Positions 32,481 to 39,122 of a DNA stretch of 56,781 bases are shown piece by piece. Position 1 is the first letter of the stretch. Each line of letters starts with the position of its first letter. The stretch is taken from IMG/VR virus record IMGVR_UViG_3300030380_000823, positions 1 through 56,781 of that record; one strand, given 5' to 3'. Position numbers and translations under genes: made by a program. Below the pieces are notes generated by a model. That model searched no databases and was not told the DNA's origin. It was given only the letters and a program-made list of their open reading frames with translations. Source of the stretch: a virus.

Positions 32481-33815
32481 TTAGTGGATCTCCGCTGGAT
32501 CAATGTGTACGACCTTGCCGTTGTCGGGAGTCGCATGTTTGTTGTCGATCACACACCACAGGGTTGGGCAGTCCCATGTACCCCAGTCACCGAACAGGTA
32601 ACCATCGGTGAGGATGATCGTTGCTTGTGGCTTGATCTGATGCTGCTGCATGTGCTCGACCACGCACTCAACATCGGTACCGCCGCCACCTCGGGGTTTG
32701 GTAGATTGCGCCAGCGTGTCTAGCTCGTGGGACTCGTATGACTCGTCACCCACAACCTTGTGACCCCAGTACAGTAGGCGAACCTTGTCGGGCTTGACCG
32801 TAGTGCAGATCGACTGAACTTCTGACAGGAACACAGCCAGATCAGCGTCGGGGATAGACCCTGACGTATCAACAGCAATCACAAGCTCATCGACCTTCTC
32901 GCTGATACCGCTAGGCATATAGACACCGGCACCAATGTATCGACGGTTGGGACGTTTCCATGTGGAGTAGTCGTTGCCAGTACAGGTTGTCTGAATGAAC
33001 TCGCGCAGTACCTCACGCCAATCGACCTGCGATTGCATAAGCTCATCGAGTAGACGATTGCCCGTAATGCCCGACTTGCCAGCGATAATGCTGCCCTGAC
33101 GTATCGCTATGTCTACCTCTTTCTCAAGCTCTTTGACTTCATCGTCTGACAGGTTATCTGCACCATCCCAGTCGTGCTCATCGAAACCCCGTGGCTCGTT
33201 GCCTTCTGGCTCTCCGTTACCGGAACTCCGTGAATCGGTTGGTTCACCGATACCGTCATCGTCACCGCCCTTGCCGGTAGGTGGAAATGGGAAACCGCCG
33301 CCACCTTTGGGCGGTTGCTGCGTACCATCATCCAATGTCTTGAAGATCACAGCAGTATCAGACCATGATCCATCGGGCTTGCGGAACTGTTCATCGTACA
33401 GCCCCATACGTTCGCCTACGTGTTCGCCATCTTTGTAGATAGGCATAGTGGCAAAGCCATCCTCTCGGTTCTCATCGACCAGCTTGCCGTTGATGTTGTA
33501 GTCGCATGACGCATTAGCGAGTTTGTGGTTCTTGTCGTGCAAGTGTTTCCACGTTATCAGGTGCCGGTACATCTTGTGATAGCACTCATGCAGTATCACG
33601 AAGCGAAGCTCGGCATCGGTCAGGGAATCAACGAACGCTCGACCATAAGTCTCGTCACGCCCGTTGGTACATGCAGTTGGTACGTCATCGCTGACAGTCT
33701 TGCTGCCTACCATGAGTACACCAGCCAAGGCCATGTACCGTGGGTGAGCAGTAATAGCTATCACTGCTTTGGTGATCCGCTGCTCGGCGGTCAGTTGTTG
33801 GTTTAGTGCTAACAT
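32481..33815 (-). CDS. DUF2201-type HExxH metallopeptidase fused to a VWA domain, 444 aa
   Basis: The N-terminal domain contains RFVILHECYHKMYRHL with His76-Glu77-xx-His80 and a downstream ASCDYNIN segment that could add a metal ligand, the arrangement of DUF2201 putative peptidases. An acidic Gly/Pro-rich linker follows (about 165-235). The C-terminal VWA-like domain has the MIDAS motif AVDTSGSIPD and GGGGTDVECV. Proteins of this make-up pair with MoxR-type AAA+ ATPases (as CobT pairs with CobS) to act on metal cofactors or protein complexes. The MoxR gene lies just upstream. The ribosome binding site AAGGAGATAAC is strong. Confidence 0.85.
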   Translation of the reverse strand: MLALNQQLTAEQRITKAVIAITAHPRYMALAGVLMVGSKTVSDDVPTACTNGRDETYGRAFVDSLTDAELRFVILHECYHKMYRHLITWKHLHDKNHKLANASCDYNINGKLVDENREDGFATMPIYKDGEHVGERMGLYDEQFRKPDGSWSDTAVIFKTLDDGTQQPPKGGGGFPFPPTGKGGDDDGIGEPTDSRSSGNGEPEGNEPRGFDEHDWDGADNLSDDEVKELEKEVDIAIRQGSIIAGKSGITGNRLLDELMQSQVDWREVLREFIQTTCTGNDYSTWKRPNRRYIGAGVYMPSGISEKVDELVIAVDTSGSIPDADLAVFLSEVQSICTTVKPDKVRLLYWGHKVVGDESYESHELDTLAQSTKPRGGGGTDVECVVEHMQQHQIKPQATIILTDGYLFGDWGTWDCPTLWCVIDNKHATPDNGKVVHIDPAEIH

Positions 33816-33946
33816 GTTATCTCCTTACTCCACACATCCTTATCTGTGTCCTCTTCAAGACACTCCTCACTACAGTATCCCCACACACCACCGTAATTGA
33901 TGGGCGTATCGCAGCCGTCTTTCAAACACTTATCTTGCTCGTCCAT
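33809..33946 (-). CDS. Small four-cysteine zinc-finger-like protein, 45 aa
   Basis: Starts MDEQDKCLKDGCDTPINYGG and continues VWGYCSEEC, giving a C-x4-C-x12-C-x3-C arrangement typical of a treble-clef or zinc-ribbon knuckle, followed by an acidic tail. It ends 7 bases inside the VWA gene and begins 10 bases after the MoxR stop, with a GGGG-containing ribosome binding site. It thus links MoxR and VWA in one coupled unit. Zinc binding is predicted from spacing only. Confidence 0.6.
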   Translation of the reverse strand: MDEQDKCLKDGCDTPINYGGVWGYCSEECLEEDTDKDVWSKEITC

Positions 33947-33956
33947 GTCTACCCCC

Positions 33957-35060
33957 TTACACCTTGTCCGCTGCGAACATGTAGCCGTTCTCTATAGCCC
34001 ACTGAGTAAACAGCTTGCTCTGCATAACCATAGACTGTCTGGCTTTGTTGTATCTGCTGGATCGAACACCGTTGGCGAACAGACCTTGAGCTTCTTTGTC
34101 CAGCCGATCCACGTATGTCATCCACGCATCAATCCAATCACGCTCCACCGCAGCCAGTGCTTTGAACACCACCATGCAGGTAGCAGCTACGGACGTTGGC
34201 ACCGTGGCATTGTCGGGATCGTTCTTGATTGACTCCAATGACGGTAGCTGGTCAGCCAGTTTGAGGAATGCCATAAAGTCTGCGGCGGCTCGGACACCGA
34301 TAGTGCCCATGAGTGCTGCCTGTAACGTGTTATCGTCCAGCCCCTCACGACGTTTCAAGATGTCACTCGCTGCATGTAGTGAACGTGGCGTGCAGAACGC
34401 AGCCCGATCCACAGCTTTGGGGTGAAAGATGTACTGGTTGTCATCTGGATTCGGTACATCGCGGAAGTCTTGCATGACTGCGGAATTCTCTTTGACCCAG
34501 CCCAGTATTGTGTGGTCGAGATCGTTACCAACGCCCCACTCGACCCACTCCATGTGGTCAGGCTTTTTAGTCTCGACCACGGTGATACGGTTACGGGCAT
34601 GTGCAGGTAACAGATCACCCACACCCTCGCTGCCGAGGTTGGTCGTGGCGAATATGATGGAGTCGGGGTGCAGTGTGTAGCTGCCGATCTTACGTTCGAG
34701 GATCAAACGTAGCAGGGCATTCTTGACTGCGGGGTTGGCCTTACCGAACTCGTCAATCATCAGGATGATCGGCTTGTCGTGGTGGGCACCCAATTCCTCG
34801 TTGGTCAGGTACGTCACATAGCCAGTGCCGTCATCCAGCTTGGCGATGTTGGGTATCGTGATGTCACCCAAGTCCTTGGTCGTGCAGTCGAGAAAACATG
34901 CTATGTAATCCGGCAGTGCCTCTGAGATTTCGGTAAGCAGTGATGACTTACCTGTACCCATGTGGCCTTGAAGTAAGACTGTGCGAAGCCGACCGATTGC
35001 CAAGATTAGTGCCTTGGCTTGTTCGAGGCTCAGTGCGTAAGTTTGTTGTGCATAGCTCAT
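33957..35060 (-). CDS. MoxR-family AAA+ ATPase, 367 aa
   Basis: The start is ATG at 35060 (MSYAQQTYALSLEQAKALI) behind GGAAAGGAGATAGCC; the in-frame extension upstream reads through the palindromic element and is not protein. Motifs: Walker A QGHMGTGKSSLL (about 31-42), Walker B IILMIDEFGKA (Asp103, Glu104), sensor-1-like IIFATTNLGSEG and an Arg-containing LLPAHARNRITVV. Typical of MoxR/CobS-like ATPases that remodel a target with a VWA partner. First gene behind the promoter at 35156-35184. Confidence 0.88.
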   Translation of the reverse strand: MSYAQQTYALSLEQAKALILAIGRLRTVLLQGHMGTGKSSLLTEISEALPDYIACFLDCTTKDLGDITIPNIAKLDDGTGYVTYLTNEELGAHHDKPIILMIDEFGKANPAVKNALLRLILERKIGSYTLHPDSIIFATTNLGSEGVGDLLPAHARNRITVVETKKPDHMEWVEWGVGNDLDHTILGWVKENSAVMQDFRDVPNPDDNQYIFHPKAVDRAAFCTPRSLHAASDILKRREGLDDNTLQAALMGTIGVRAAADFMAFLKLADQLPSLESIKNDPDNATVPTSVAATCMVVFKALAAVERDWIDAWMTYVDRLDKEAQGLFANGVRSSRYNKARQSMVMQSKLFTQWAIENGYMFAADKV

Positions 35061-35091
35061 GGCTATCTCCTTTCCGTTTTGTTGTTTTGGT

Positions 35092-35114
35092 TTTGTGTAT
35101 AAGTCATACACAAA
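35092..35114. promoter_or_regulatory. Palindrome P1, TTTGTGTAT-AAGTC-ATACACAAA
   Basis: Perfect 9-bp arms around a 5-bp centre, between the promoter at 35156-35184 and the MoxR start, about 30 nt before the ribosome binding site. It contains TGTGTATAA, the complement of TTATACACA, a perfect match to the DnaA-box consensus TTATNCACA. The flanking GTTGGTTAGTG is also found after the copy at 36771. Could be a DNA operator, a DnaA site or a 5'-leader RNA hairpin. Confidence 0.75.
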
Positions 35115-35155
35115 GTTGGTTAGTGGTAGGCAGTATTGCCCTGTGGTGAATCACC

Positions 35156-35184
35156 ATTATACATGGTATTTCGTGTTATGTCCA
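35156..35184 (-). promoter_or_regulatory. Sigma70-like early promoter for the MoxR operon
   Basis: On the leftward strand: TGGACA, a 17-nt spacer beginning TAACACG, then a perfect TATAAT. The TAACACG word directly after the -35 box is shared with the promoters at 37587 and 39061. The predicted transcript starts near 35149 and runs through palindrome P1 into the MoxR gene. Confidence 0.75.
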
Positions 35185-35198
35185 GTTACCTACCGACC

Positions 35199-36131
35199 TC
35201 AGAGATCCAAGGACGGTAGTTTGCTGATGATGTCTTTGACCTGCTGCTGCTTGTCTAGCCGCAACGTCTCGCTGTTCTTGAGCGCATCGGTGTTCACGCC
35301 GTACAGCGCATCCTCTAGCTGGTCTGCAATCGCAGTCATCTGAGTGTCGCCAGTGATGTTGAACCTACGCATCATACGAATCAGCTCCAGCGACGTATCG
35401 AAGACGCTATCGTATAACTTGTTATATTTTTGATTACCCTTGGCATCTAGCTCATCTTTCGGGGATAGCTGACGCAGCACAGTCGATAGGTTCTTGTGCA
35501 GTCGCGTCCAGATGTCATTCATCGCGGCTTCAATGTTCTCGCTGTAGAACTCGTCATACTGTTGCTTGACTACCTCCAGAGCTTCTGCCGGTAGATCCAA
35601 ACGTGGGTCGCCACGCCTCGGCACCTCGGAGAACACAATACGCCAGCGGAACTTTCTGCGTAGCTCGTCAACCGGCGGGTACTCGCTGTGGTCAAACATG
35701 TTACCTAGCTCTGCCATCGCGGTAGATGTACGCCACTGGTACGCATCCTCGAACAGTTGGTATAGCCGGTGGAACTCTTGCTCCAGATCCGTCATCACGT
35801 TCAGGTAGTCGAAGTATTCAGATGTCGGTATCAGGCGCAGCCCCATGTCAGACCACGGTAGGGTCATCGCGTAGTGGGTGTTGCGTGCGTTACCTACAAA
35901 CTTCTTTAGGTCTTCCAGCTCAGTACAACCGGCGAGCAGGTTCTTGTTGTAGTTACCGGCTTTGGCTGACGCACCGCTGTCACGGGCTACCTTGGCTGAC
36001 GCGGCTTTGTCTTTCTTACGCGCAGTCCACGTTGAGACTTGCATCTGCGATAGCATGAAAGCCGTGTCGAATGCTGGCGCGTTTACGGTTGGGCCTTGGG
36101 CCAGTGATTGAATGTTGCTTACTTGTTCCAT
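35199..36131 (-). CDS. Unknown helical companion protein of the MoxR-VWA block, 310 aa
   Basis: No enzymatic motif. The N-terminal 70 residues are polar and basic (WTARKKDKAASAKVARDSGA). The rest is helical with conserved-looking aromatic stretches (ARNTHYAMTLPWSDMGLRLI, YFDYLNVMTDLEQEFHRLYQ, FRWRIVFSEVPRRGDPRLDL). Proteins of similar size and helical make-up (DUF3150-like) occur next to MoxR/VWA genes in phages and could be the third component. I cannot confirm the family by eye. The start at 36131 has AAGGAGTTCCCA upstream. The conserved leader words seen before other genes here (AACCAAACCAACGATAAGGAG) precede it too. Confidence 0.5.
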   Translation of the reverse strand: MEQVSNIQSLAQGPTVNAPAFDTAFMLSQMQVSTWTARKKDKAASAKVARDSGASAKAGNYNKNLLAGCTELEDLKKFVGNARNTHYAMTLPWSDMGLRLIPTSEYFDYLNVMTDLEQEFHRLYQLFEDAYQWRTSTAMAELGNMFDHSEYPPVDELRRKFRWRIVFSEVPRRGDPRLDLPAEALEVVKQQYDEFYSENIEAAMNDIWTRLHKNLSTVLRQLSPKDELDAKGNQKYNKLYDSVFDTSLELIRMMRRFNITGDTQMTAIADQLEDALYGVNTDALKNSETLRLDKQQQVKDIISKLPSLDL

Positions 36132-36156
36132 TGGGAACTCCTTATCGTTGGTTTGG

Positions 36157-36744
36157 TTAAAAGTTGCCTTCGGCTACCTGTAAGCAGGTTATGCCGTTGG
36201 ATCGCCACATATCGACCACACGCTGGCGGTCATCTACTGCGAACAAGATGTTGCTCTTGTCCACGGTTTTCAGTATCTCGTTGAACATGTCCTGCTTGAT
36301 GTCTTTGTCGGGGTCATGCCTACGGTTATCAGGACGCATCATCAGGTAGGTATCCAGATGAGCTTCGATAGACTCGCGGGTATAGCCCTCGTCTGCATAA
36401 AGATCATCGTGATACGAACCTTCGTAAGAGCACTTATCCAATAAGAAGTTACGAGTAACCTCGCGGTACTGCTCCATACGCCCAGTACAGAAGATGATCT
36501 GCTTGGCTGAGTCCTCGCACATCCACAGTAGATCCACTATAGGTTCGTTGGGTGTGTCCCACTCCATCGCCGCGTTGAAGGCATCGAAGTCCTTTTTCTT
36601 GCCGGTGACAAAGTGCCTTCGGTGTTCGATGTCAGCCAGTGTGCCGTCGATGTCAAAGATGACGGTTGGCACGTTATCAATCGGTTCGGGCAGGATAACC
36701 CTGCGACCTGTGTTCCTATCTTCATGGGCTGTAAAAAATGGCAT
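36157..36744 (-). CDS. HAD-superfamily 3'-phosphatase (T4 PNKP phosphatase-domain-like), 195 aa
   Basis: The start is ATG at 36744 (MPFFTAHEDRNTGRRV) after AAGGAGGCAGCA; the upstream extension translates palindrome P2. HAD motifs: FDIDGTLADIEHRRHF (motif I), IIFCTGRMEQYRE (motif II), KQDMFNEIL (motif III Lys) and FAVDDRQRVVDMWR (motif IV). The layout, including LMMRPDNRRHDPDKDIK, matches the phosphatase half of T4 polynucleotide kinase without the kinase half. Likely removes 3'-phosphates from nicked nucleic acid. Confidence 0.8.
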   Translation of the reverse strand: MPFFTAHEDRNTGRRVILPEPIDNVPTVIFDIDGTLADIEHRRHFVTGKKKDFDAFNAAMEWDTPNEPIVDLLWMCEDSAKQIIFCTGRMEQYREVTRNFLLDKCSYEGSYHDDLYADEGYTRESIEAHLDTYLMMRPDNRRHDPDKDIKQDMFNEILKTVDKSNILFAVDDRQRVVDMWRSNGITCLQVAEGNF

Positions 36745-36770
36745 TGCTGCCTCCTTATCGTTGGTTTGGT

Positions 36771-36793
36771 TTTGTGTATAAGTCATACACAAA
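36771..36793. promoter_or_regulatory. Palindrome P2, TTTGTGTAT-AAGTC-ATACACAAA
   Basis: Identical to P1, in the short gap between the 127-aa gene and the 3'-phosphatase gene. The surrounding leader (AACCAAACCAACGATAAGGAG on the leftward strand, and GTTGGTTAGTG on the other side) is also shared with P1, so the whole cassette was duplicated. No promoter is evident directly beside it. Confidence 0.75.
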
Positions 36794-36798
36794 GTTGG

Positions 36799-37182
36799 TT
36801 AGTGAACTGACACAAGCACCGCGCTTTTACGCAATGCCATGAGGTTGACGGTGCCGTGGCGCGAACAGTCGAGATACTGAACGCCGCCCTTGATGTATAC
36901 ATGCTCGGGCATGTCGAGCAGACGGAACAGCGCATTGAGTCGGGACTGTGTAGTGCGCGACGGTGCGAGTACCTTACGCCCGTTCACCTCCTTCTCGTAT
37001 CCGCCACAGGACACCCATAACTTCTTTACCCCATCTCGATTCGACATGGTGGCGATGCGGTTGCCATGCAGTAACAGGTCGAGACTGCGGGTGGCTTGGT
37101 TGAACACGGACTGCGTGTTGCCCATTGCTTTGGTGTCGCCCTTGATGAACGCACCGATAACTTCTTTTTCGATCTTACGCAT
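36799..37182 (-). CDS. Conserved phage protein, 127 aa
   Basis: Begins MRKIEKEVIGAFIKGDTKAM and contains LDLLLHGNRIATM, then VLAPSRTTQSRLNALFRLLD and HVYIKGGVQYLD. The combination 'R-K-I-E-x-E ... HGN-x-I-A ... T-SRLNAL' recurs in many marine and gut phages in the early region, with no known function. It overlaps the 107-aa gene upstream by 8 bases. Its stop lies inside the repeated P2 cassette. Confidence 0.55.
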   Translation of the reverse strand: MRKIEKEVIGAFIKGDTKAMGNTQSVFNQATRSLDLLLHGNRIATMSNRDGVKKLWVSCGGYEKEVNGRKVLAPSRTTQSRLNALFRLLDMPEHVYIKGGVQYLDCSRHGTVNLMALRKSAVLVSVH

Positions 37183-37498
37183 TACTGTCTCCTAACAGGT
37201 CACACATACGGTCTAGCTGGTACTCGGTAACGTGCGGCTTGTTCTTGGCTAGACCGGCCTGCGCTATGGTCACGAGTGTGTTTAGCTTTTCCAGCAGGTC
37301 ATCGTGCTCGGCTTTGACCAACCTGATCTTGGCTTCGTGGTGAGCTTGGTCGTCCCAACGTAGAGTCTCGCTGGCCTTGTTTACAGATTCGAGGTGTCTG
37401 ATCTCAAACGCGGCTGTCCTTAACGTCACATAACTATGCGGAATTGAGTCTGCGAGTTGCTCCAATTGCTCGGGCAAGCTCTTTTCTTCATCTGACAT
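37175..37498 (-). CDS. Unknown helical protein, 107 aa
   Basis: The start is ATG at 37498 (MSDEEKSLPEQLEQLAD) after AAGGAGACAGCA; the longer frame to 37543 only translates palindrome P3. Helical and charged, with EIRHLESVNKASETLRWDDQ and IRLVKAEHDDLLEKLNTLV. First gene of the leftward block behind the promoter at 37587-37615. Function unknown. Confidence 0.55.
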   Translation of the reverse strand: MSDEEKSLPEQLEQLADSIPHSYVTLRTAAFEIRHLESVNKASETLRWDDQAHHEAKIRLVKAEHDDLLEKLNTLVTIAQAGLAKNKPHVTEYQLDRMCDLLGDSNA

Positions 37499-37521
37499 TG
37501 CTGTCTCCTTTCGTTGTTGGT

Positions 37522-37544
37522 TTTGTGTATAAGTCATACACAAA
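37522..37544. promoter_or_regulatory. Palindrome P3, TTTGTGTAT-AAGTC-ATACACAAA
   Basis: Identical in sequence to P1 and P2, located between the promoter at 37587-37615 and the 107-aa gene, and containing a DnaA-box-like TGTGTATAA. In a transcript it would form a 9-bp stem about 10 nt upstream of the Shine-Dalgarno sequence. Confidence 0.75.
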
Positions 37545-37586
37545 AAATGAGTGTGTCGGGCAGGGGTCTCCTCACCGACAAGAGAT

Positions 37587-37615
37587 ATTGTCTCACATAT
37601 AACGTGTTATGTCAA
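37587..37615 (-). promoter_or_regulatory. Sigma70-like early promoter at the edge of the origin-like region
   Basis: On the leftward strand: perfect TTGACA, a 17-nt spacer beginning TAACACG, then GACAAT (4 of 6 matches to TATAAT). Shares the TAACACG extension with the promoters at 35156 and 39061. Drives the block starting with the 107-aa gene. Confidence 0.65.
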
Positions 37616-37652
37616 GCGGTGGTCAGGCGTGGTATCTGGTGGTGAGAAGTGT

Positions 37653-38003
37653 AATGTTACGCAATGTTACGTCCTATGGGCTGGTAAGTCCTTGATAAGT
37701 AAGCAATGTTACATTGTTGCGTTTTTCAGGGAATTGAATGGGTCTGAGCGCAGACGCTCGGGAACGTAACATTAGTTCTGTGTAACGAGATTTTCTGCAA
37801 GTAGGGGGGTCAACGGGCGAGGTATATATACTTTTTGGTAAAAACGTAACATTGTAAGGACTACTATATATATATACAGGTTTTTGTATAAATACATACT
37901 AATACTTACAACCAGATACCACGAAATACAACGAGGATAATGTTGCCTTTTTGCCATTTCAAAACGCAACATTGCGTAACATTAGCGTTTCGGACGTAAC
38001 ATT
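37653..38003. repeat. Dispersed 9-bp repeats CGYAACATT / AATGTTRCG
   Basis: Copies read directly: AATGTTACG at 37653 and 37663, AATGTTACA at 37705, CGTAACATT at 37765, 37845, 37975 and 37995, and CGCAACATT at 37965. The first three are in one orientation and the rest in the other, with the AT-rich stretch inside the second group. Several are 10 bp apart (about one helical turn: 37653/37663 and 37965/37975), suggesting cooperative protein binding. Confidence 0.75.
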
Positions 38004-38009
38004 AGCCCC

Positions 38010-38036
38010 GCACCTCGAATCTAGGAGCTGGTATCG
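38010..38036. repeat. 27-bp direct repeat, copy 1
   Basis: Begins GCACCTCGAATCTAGG and ends GGTATCG. It is separated from copy 2 by 54 bp that contain palindrome P4. Compared with copy 3 it differs at a single base (AGCTGG for AACTGG). Confidence 0.85.
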
Positions 38037-38050
38037 TGGTAACGTGTTAC

Positions 38051-38073
38051 TTTGTGTATGAACTATACACAAA
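38051..38073. promoter_or_regulatory. Palindrome P4 (variant), TTTGTGTAT-GAACT-ATACACAAA
   Basis: Same 9-bp arms as P1-P3 but a different 5-bp centre, so the DnaA-box match is broken (TGTGTATGA, TGTGTATAG). It lies between direct-repeat copies 1 and 2. On the leftward strand it is followed by a TAACACG word (38041-38047), as upstream of the promoter at 39061. Confidence 0.7.
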
Positions 38074-38090
38074 ACGTATCATCCTGTGCC

Positions 38091-38117
38091 GCACATCTAA
38101 TCTAGGAACTGGTGTCG
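38091..38117. repeat. 27-bp direct repeat, copy 2
   Basis: Begins GCACATCTAATCTAGG and ends GGTGTCG. Diverges from copy 3 at three positions while keeping the core AATCTAGGAACTGGT. It is 26 bp from copy 3. Confidence 0.85.
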
Positions 38118-38143
38118 GAGGCGCACTGCACAATGCGTTTGGC

Positions 38144-38170
38144 GCACCTCGAATCTAGGAACTGGTATCG
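38144..38170. repeat. 27-bp direct repeat, copy 3
   Basis: Begins GCACCTCGAATCTAGG and ends GGTATCG, with AACTGG in the centre. It lies 12 bp before the A-run of the leftward terminator at 38183. Confidence 0.85.
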
Positions 38171-38182
38171 AAAAATTCGAGA

Positions 38183-38210
38183 CAAAAAAAATCCCCGCCG
38201 AAGCGGGGAT
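38183..38210 (-). terminator. Rho-independent terminator after the first leftward gene
   Basis: ATCCCCGC (38191-38198) pairs with GCGGGGAT (38203-38210) around a CGAA tetraloop. On the leftward strand the stem is followed by a run of T (A run at 38184-38191). It ends transcription of the 256-aa gene 22 nt after its stop codon and isolates that gene from the rest of the early arm. Confidence 0.88.
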
Positions 38211-38231
38211 CTCTCTGGGTTGGTGGGTGGA

Positions 38232-39002
38232 TTACTTGGCTTTGCGGTGGCTCAGAGTGCGAGTCAAACCTTCCAGCAGGTTTTGCACTGCTTGGCTTTC
38301 AGCGATTACTGCCTGCTGGCCTACATCGAATGCCGCTAGCTTGTTAACCAGTTCAATCAACACGGGGTGTTGAATCGAGCGCGGCGCTGGTGAGGTTTTA
38401 GCCTCAGTCACTGGGCCGGACTCAATGTGCGTGTCAGTTGAGACGCCGCCGGTTTGGGTATCCTTACCCTTGGCAGTTTGAGCCTTAGGCGCTTTGGTAG
38501 GCTTAACTACCGTGGGAACGCCCAGCATATTGTTAACCTCATTGCGGAGGTTCGCCATGCCGGTGCTGATACGGTTAGACGATGTGCGCTGCGCCTTGAT
38601 GAAAGCCGCTACCGCATTCTTCTGCGATTTGGTAACGGGTTTTTTGTTGCCGCCGGACAGCTTCAACTTGTGAGCCTTCACCGCATCGCGATCCATGCTA
38701 AACAGTTCAAGCATGTTGAATCCGGCGAGGCCAACGGTACCGAACCGTTCATAGTTCGCCATGACATATCCACGTTCCAGCGCATGGAATTTGCTGTTAT
38801 CGGCATATTGCGCTTTATTGAATGACAGATCAGTAACATTAATCATGGGCTTTGCGCCCTTGGCCTTGATGTACTGCGCCGTCTTCGACGACCATGTTAA
38901 GCCTAGCAGCGCCGCAGTAGCGTCTTTCTGCGCGGCTTTACTGCCCGCGAATGCCTTTGAGTGCGCCTCGATTCCTGCAAGATTGTAGTTTGAATTTGGC
39001 AT
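38232..39002 (-). CDS. Unknown early protein in its own transcription unit, 256 aa
   Basis: Family not recognised. Residues about 1-100 are helical with LTWSSKTAQYIKAKGAKPMI and KFHALERGYVMANYERFGTV. A Lys-rich region (KLSGGNKKPVTKSQKNAVAAF) follows, then a Thr/Ala/Lys linker (about 165-205) and a C-terminal helix (HPVLIELVNKLAAFDVGQQA, then VQNLLEGLTRTLSHRKAK). It has its own promoter (39061), ribosome binding site (GGAGAAAGGC) and terminator, and adjoins the origin-like region. This setting would suit a regulator or replication initiator binding the nearby repeats, but that is inference. Confidence 0.6.
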   Translation of the reverse strand: MPNSNYNLAGIEAHSKAFAGSKAAQKDATAALLGLTWSSKTAQYIKAKGAKPMINVTDLSFNKAQYADNSKFHALERGYVMANYERFGTVGLAGFNMLELFSMDRDAVKAHKLKLSGGNKKPVTKSQKNAVAAFIKAQRTSSNRISTGMANLRNEVNNMLGVPTVVKPTKAPKAQTAKGKDTQTGGVSTDTHIESGPVTEAKTSPAPRSIQHPVLIELVNKLAAFDVGQQAVIAESQAVQNLLEGLTRTLSHRKAK

Positions 39003-39060
39003 AATGCCTTTCTCCGTTTTGTTAAGTTAATGCCGGTGGATCACCCCGCCGACGCCCCAA

Positions 39061-39089
39061 ATTATAACACCATGACGTGTTACACACAA
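39061..39089 (-). promoter_or_regulatory. Sigma70-like promoter of the 256-aa gene
   Basis: On the leftward strand: TTGTGT, a 17-nt spacer containing TAACACG, then a perfect TATAAT. The start point would be near 39054, giving a leader of about 50 nt before ATG at 39002. Palindrome P5 lies about 35 bp upstream of the -35 box. Confidence 0.7.
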
Positions 39090-39122
39090 GTAAACCGTGG
39101 TATATGGCGGCAAATAGTGGTT

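Larger units (their letters stand above)
37616..38182. other. Non-coding repeat region: candidate replication origin / control region
   Basis: About 570 nt with no credible ORF (the full untranslated stretch is 37499-38231). It contains eight CGYAACATT-type 9-mers in both orientations (37653-38003), an AT-rich stretch with runs of TATATA near 37863-37875 followed by TTTTTGTATAAATACATAC, palindrome P4 and three 27-bp direct repeats. Repeats, an AT-rich melting zone and DnaA-box-like palindromes nearby are features of phage and plasmid origins. Assignment as origin is inference; it could instead be a complex early control region. Confidence 0.5.

Noticed and set aside
35060-35111. Upstream extension of the MoxR reading frame (and the same for the 3'-phosphatase and 107-aa genes)
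   Set aside because: The extensions translate the palindrome (MCMTYTQNQ-like) and bypass strong ribosome binding sites at the internal ATGs.
37551-37972. ORFs on both strands in the origin-like region (72 aa at 37551-37769 plus, 66 aa at 37772-37972 minus)
   Set aside because: No ribosome binding site or protein-like composition, and the bases are filled with short repeats and AT-rich sequence.
38010-38170. Three 27-bp direct repeats as a CRISPR array
   Set aside because: Only three copies with unequal spacing (54 and 26 bp), no cas genes, and a palindrome inside one spacer.
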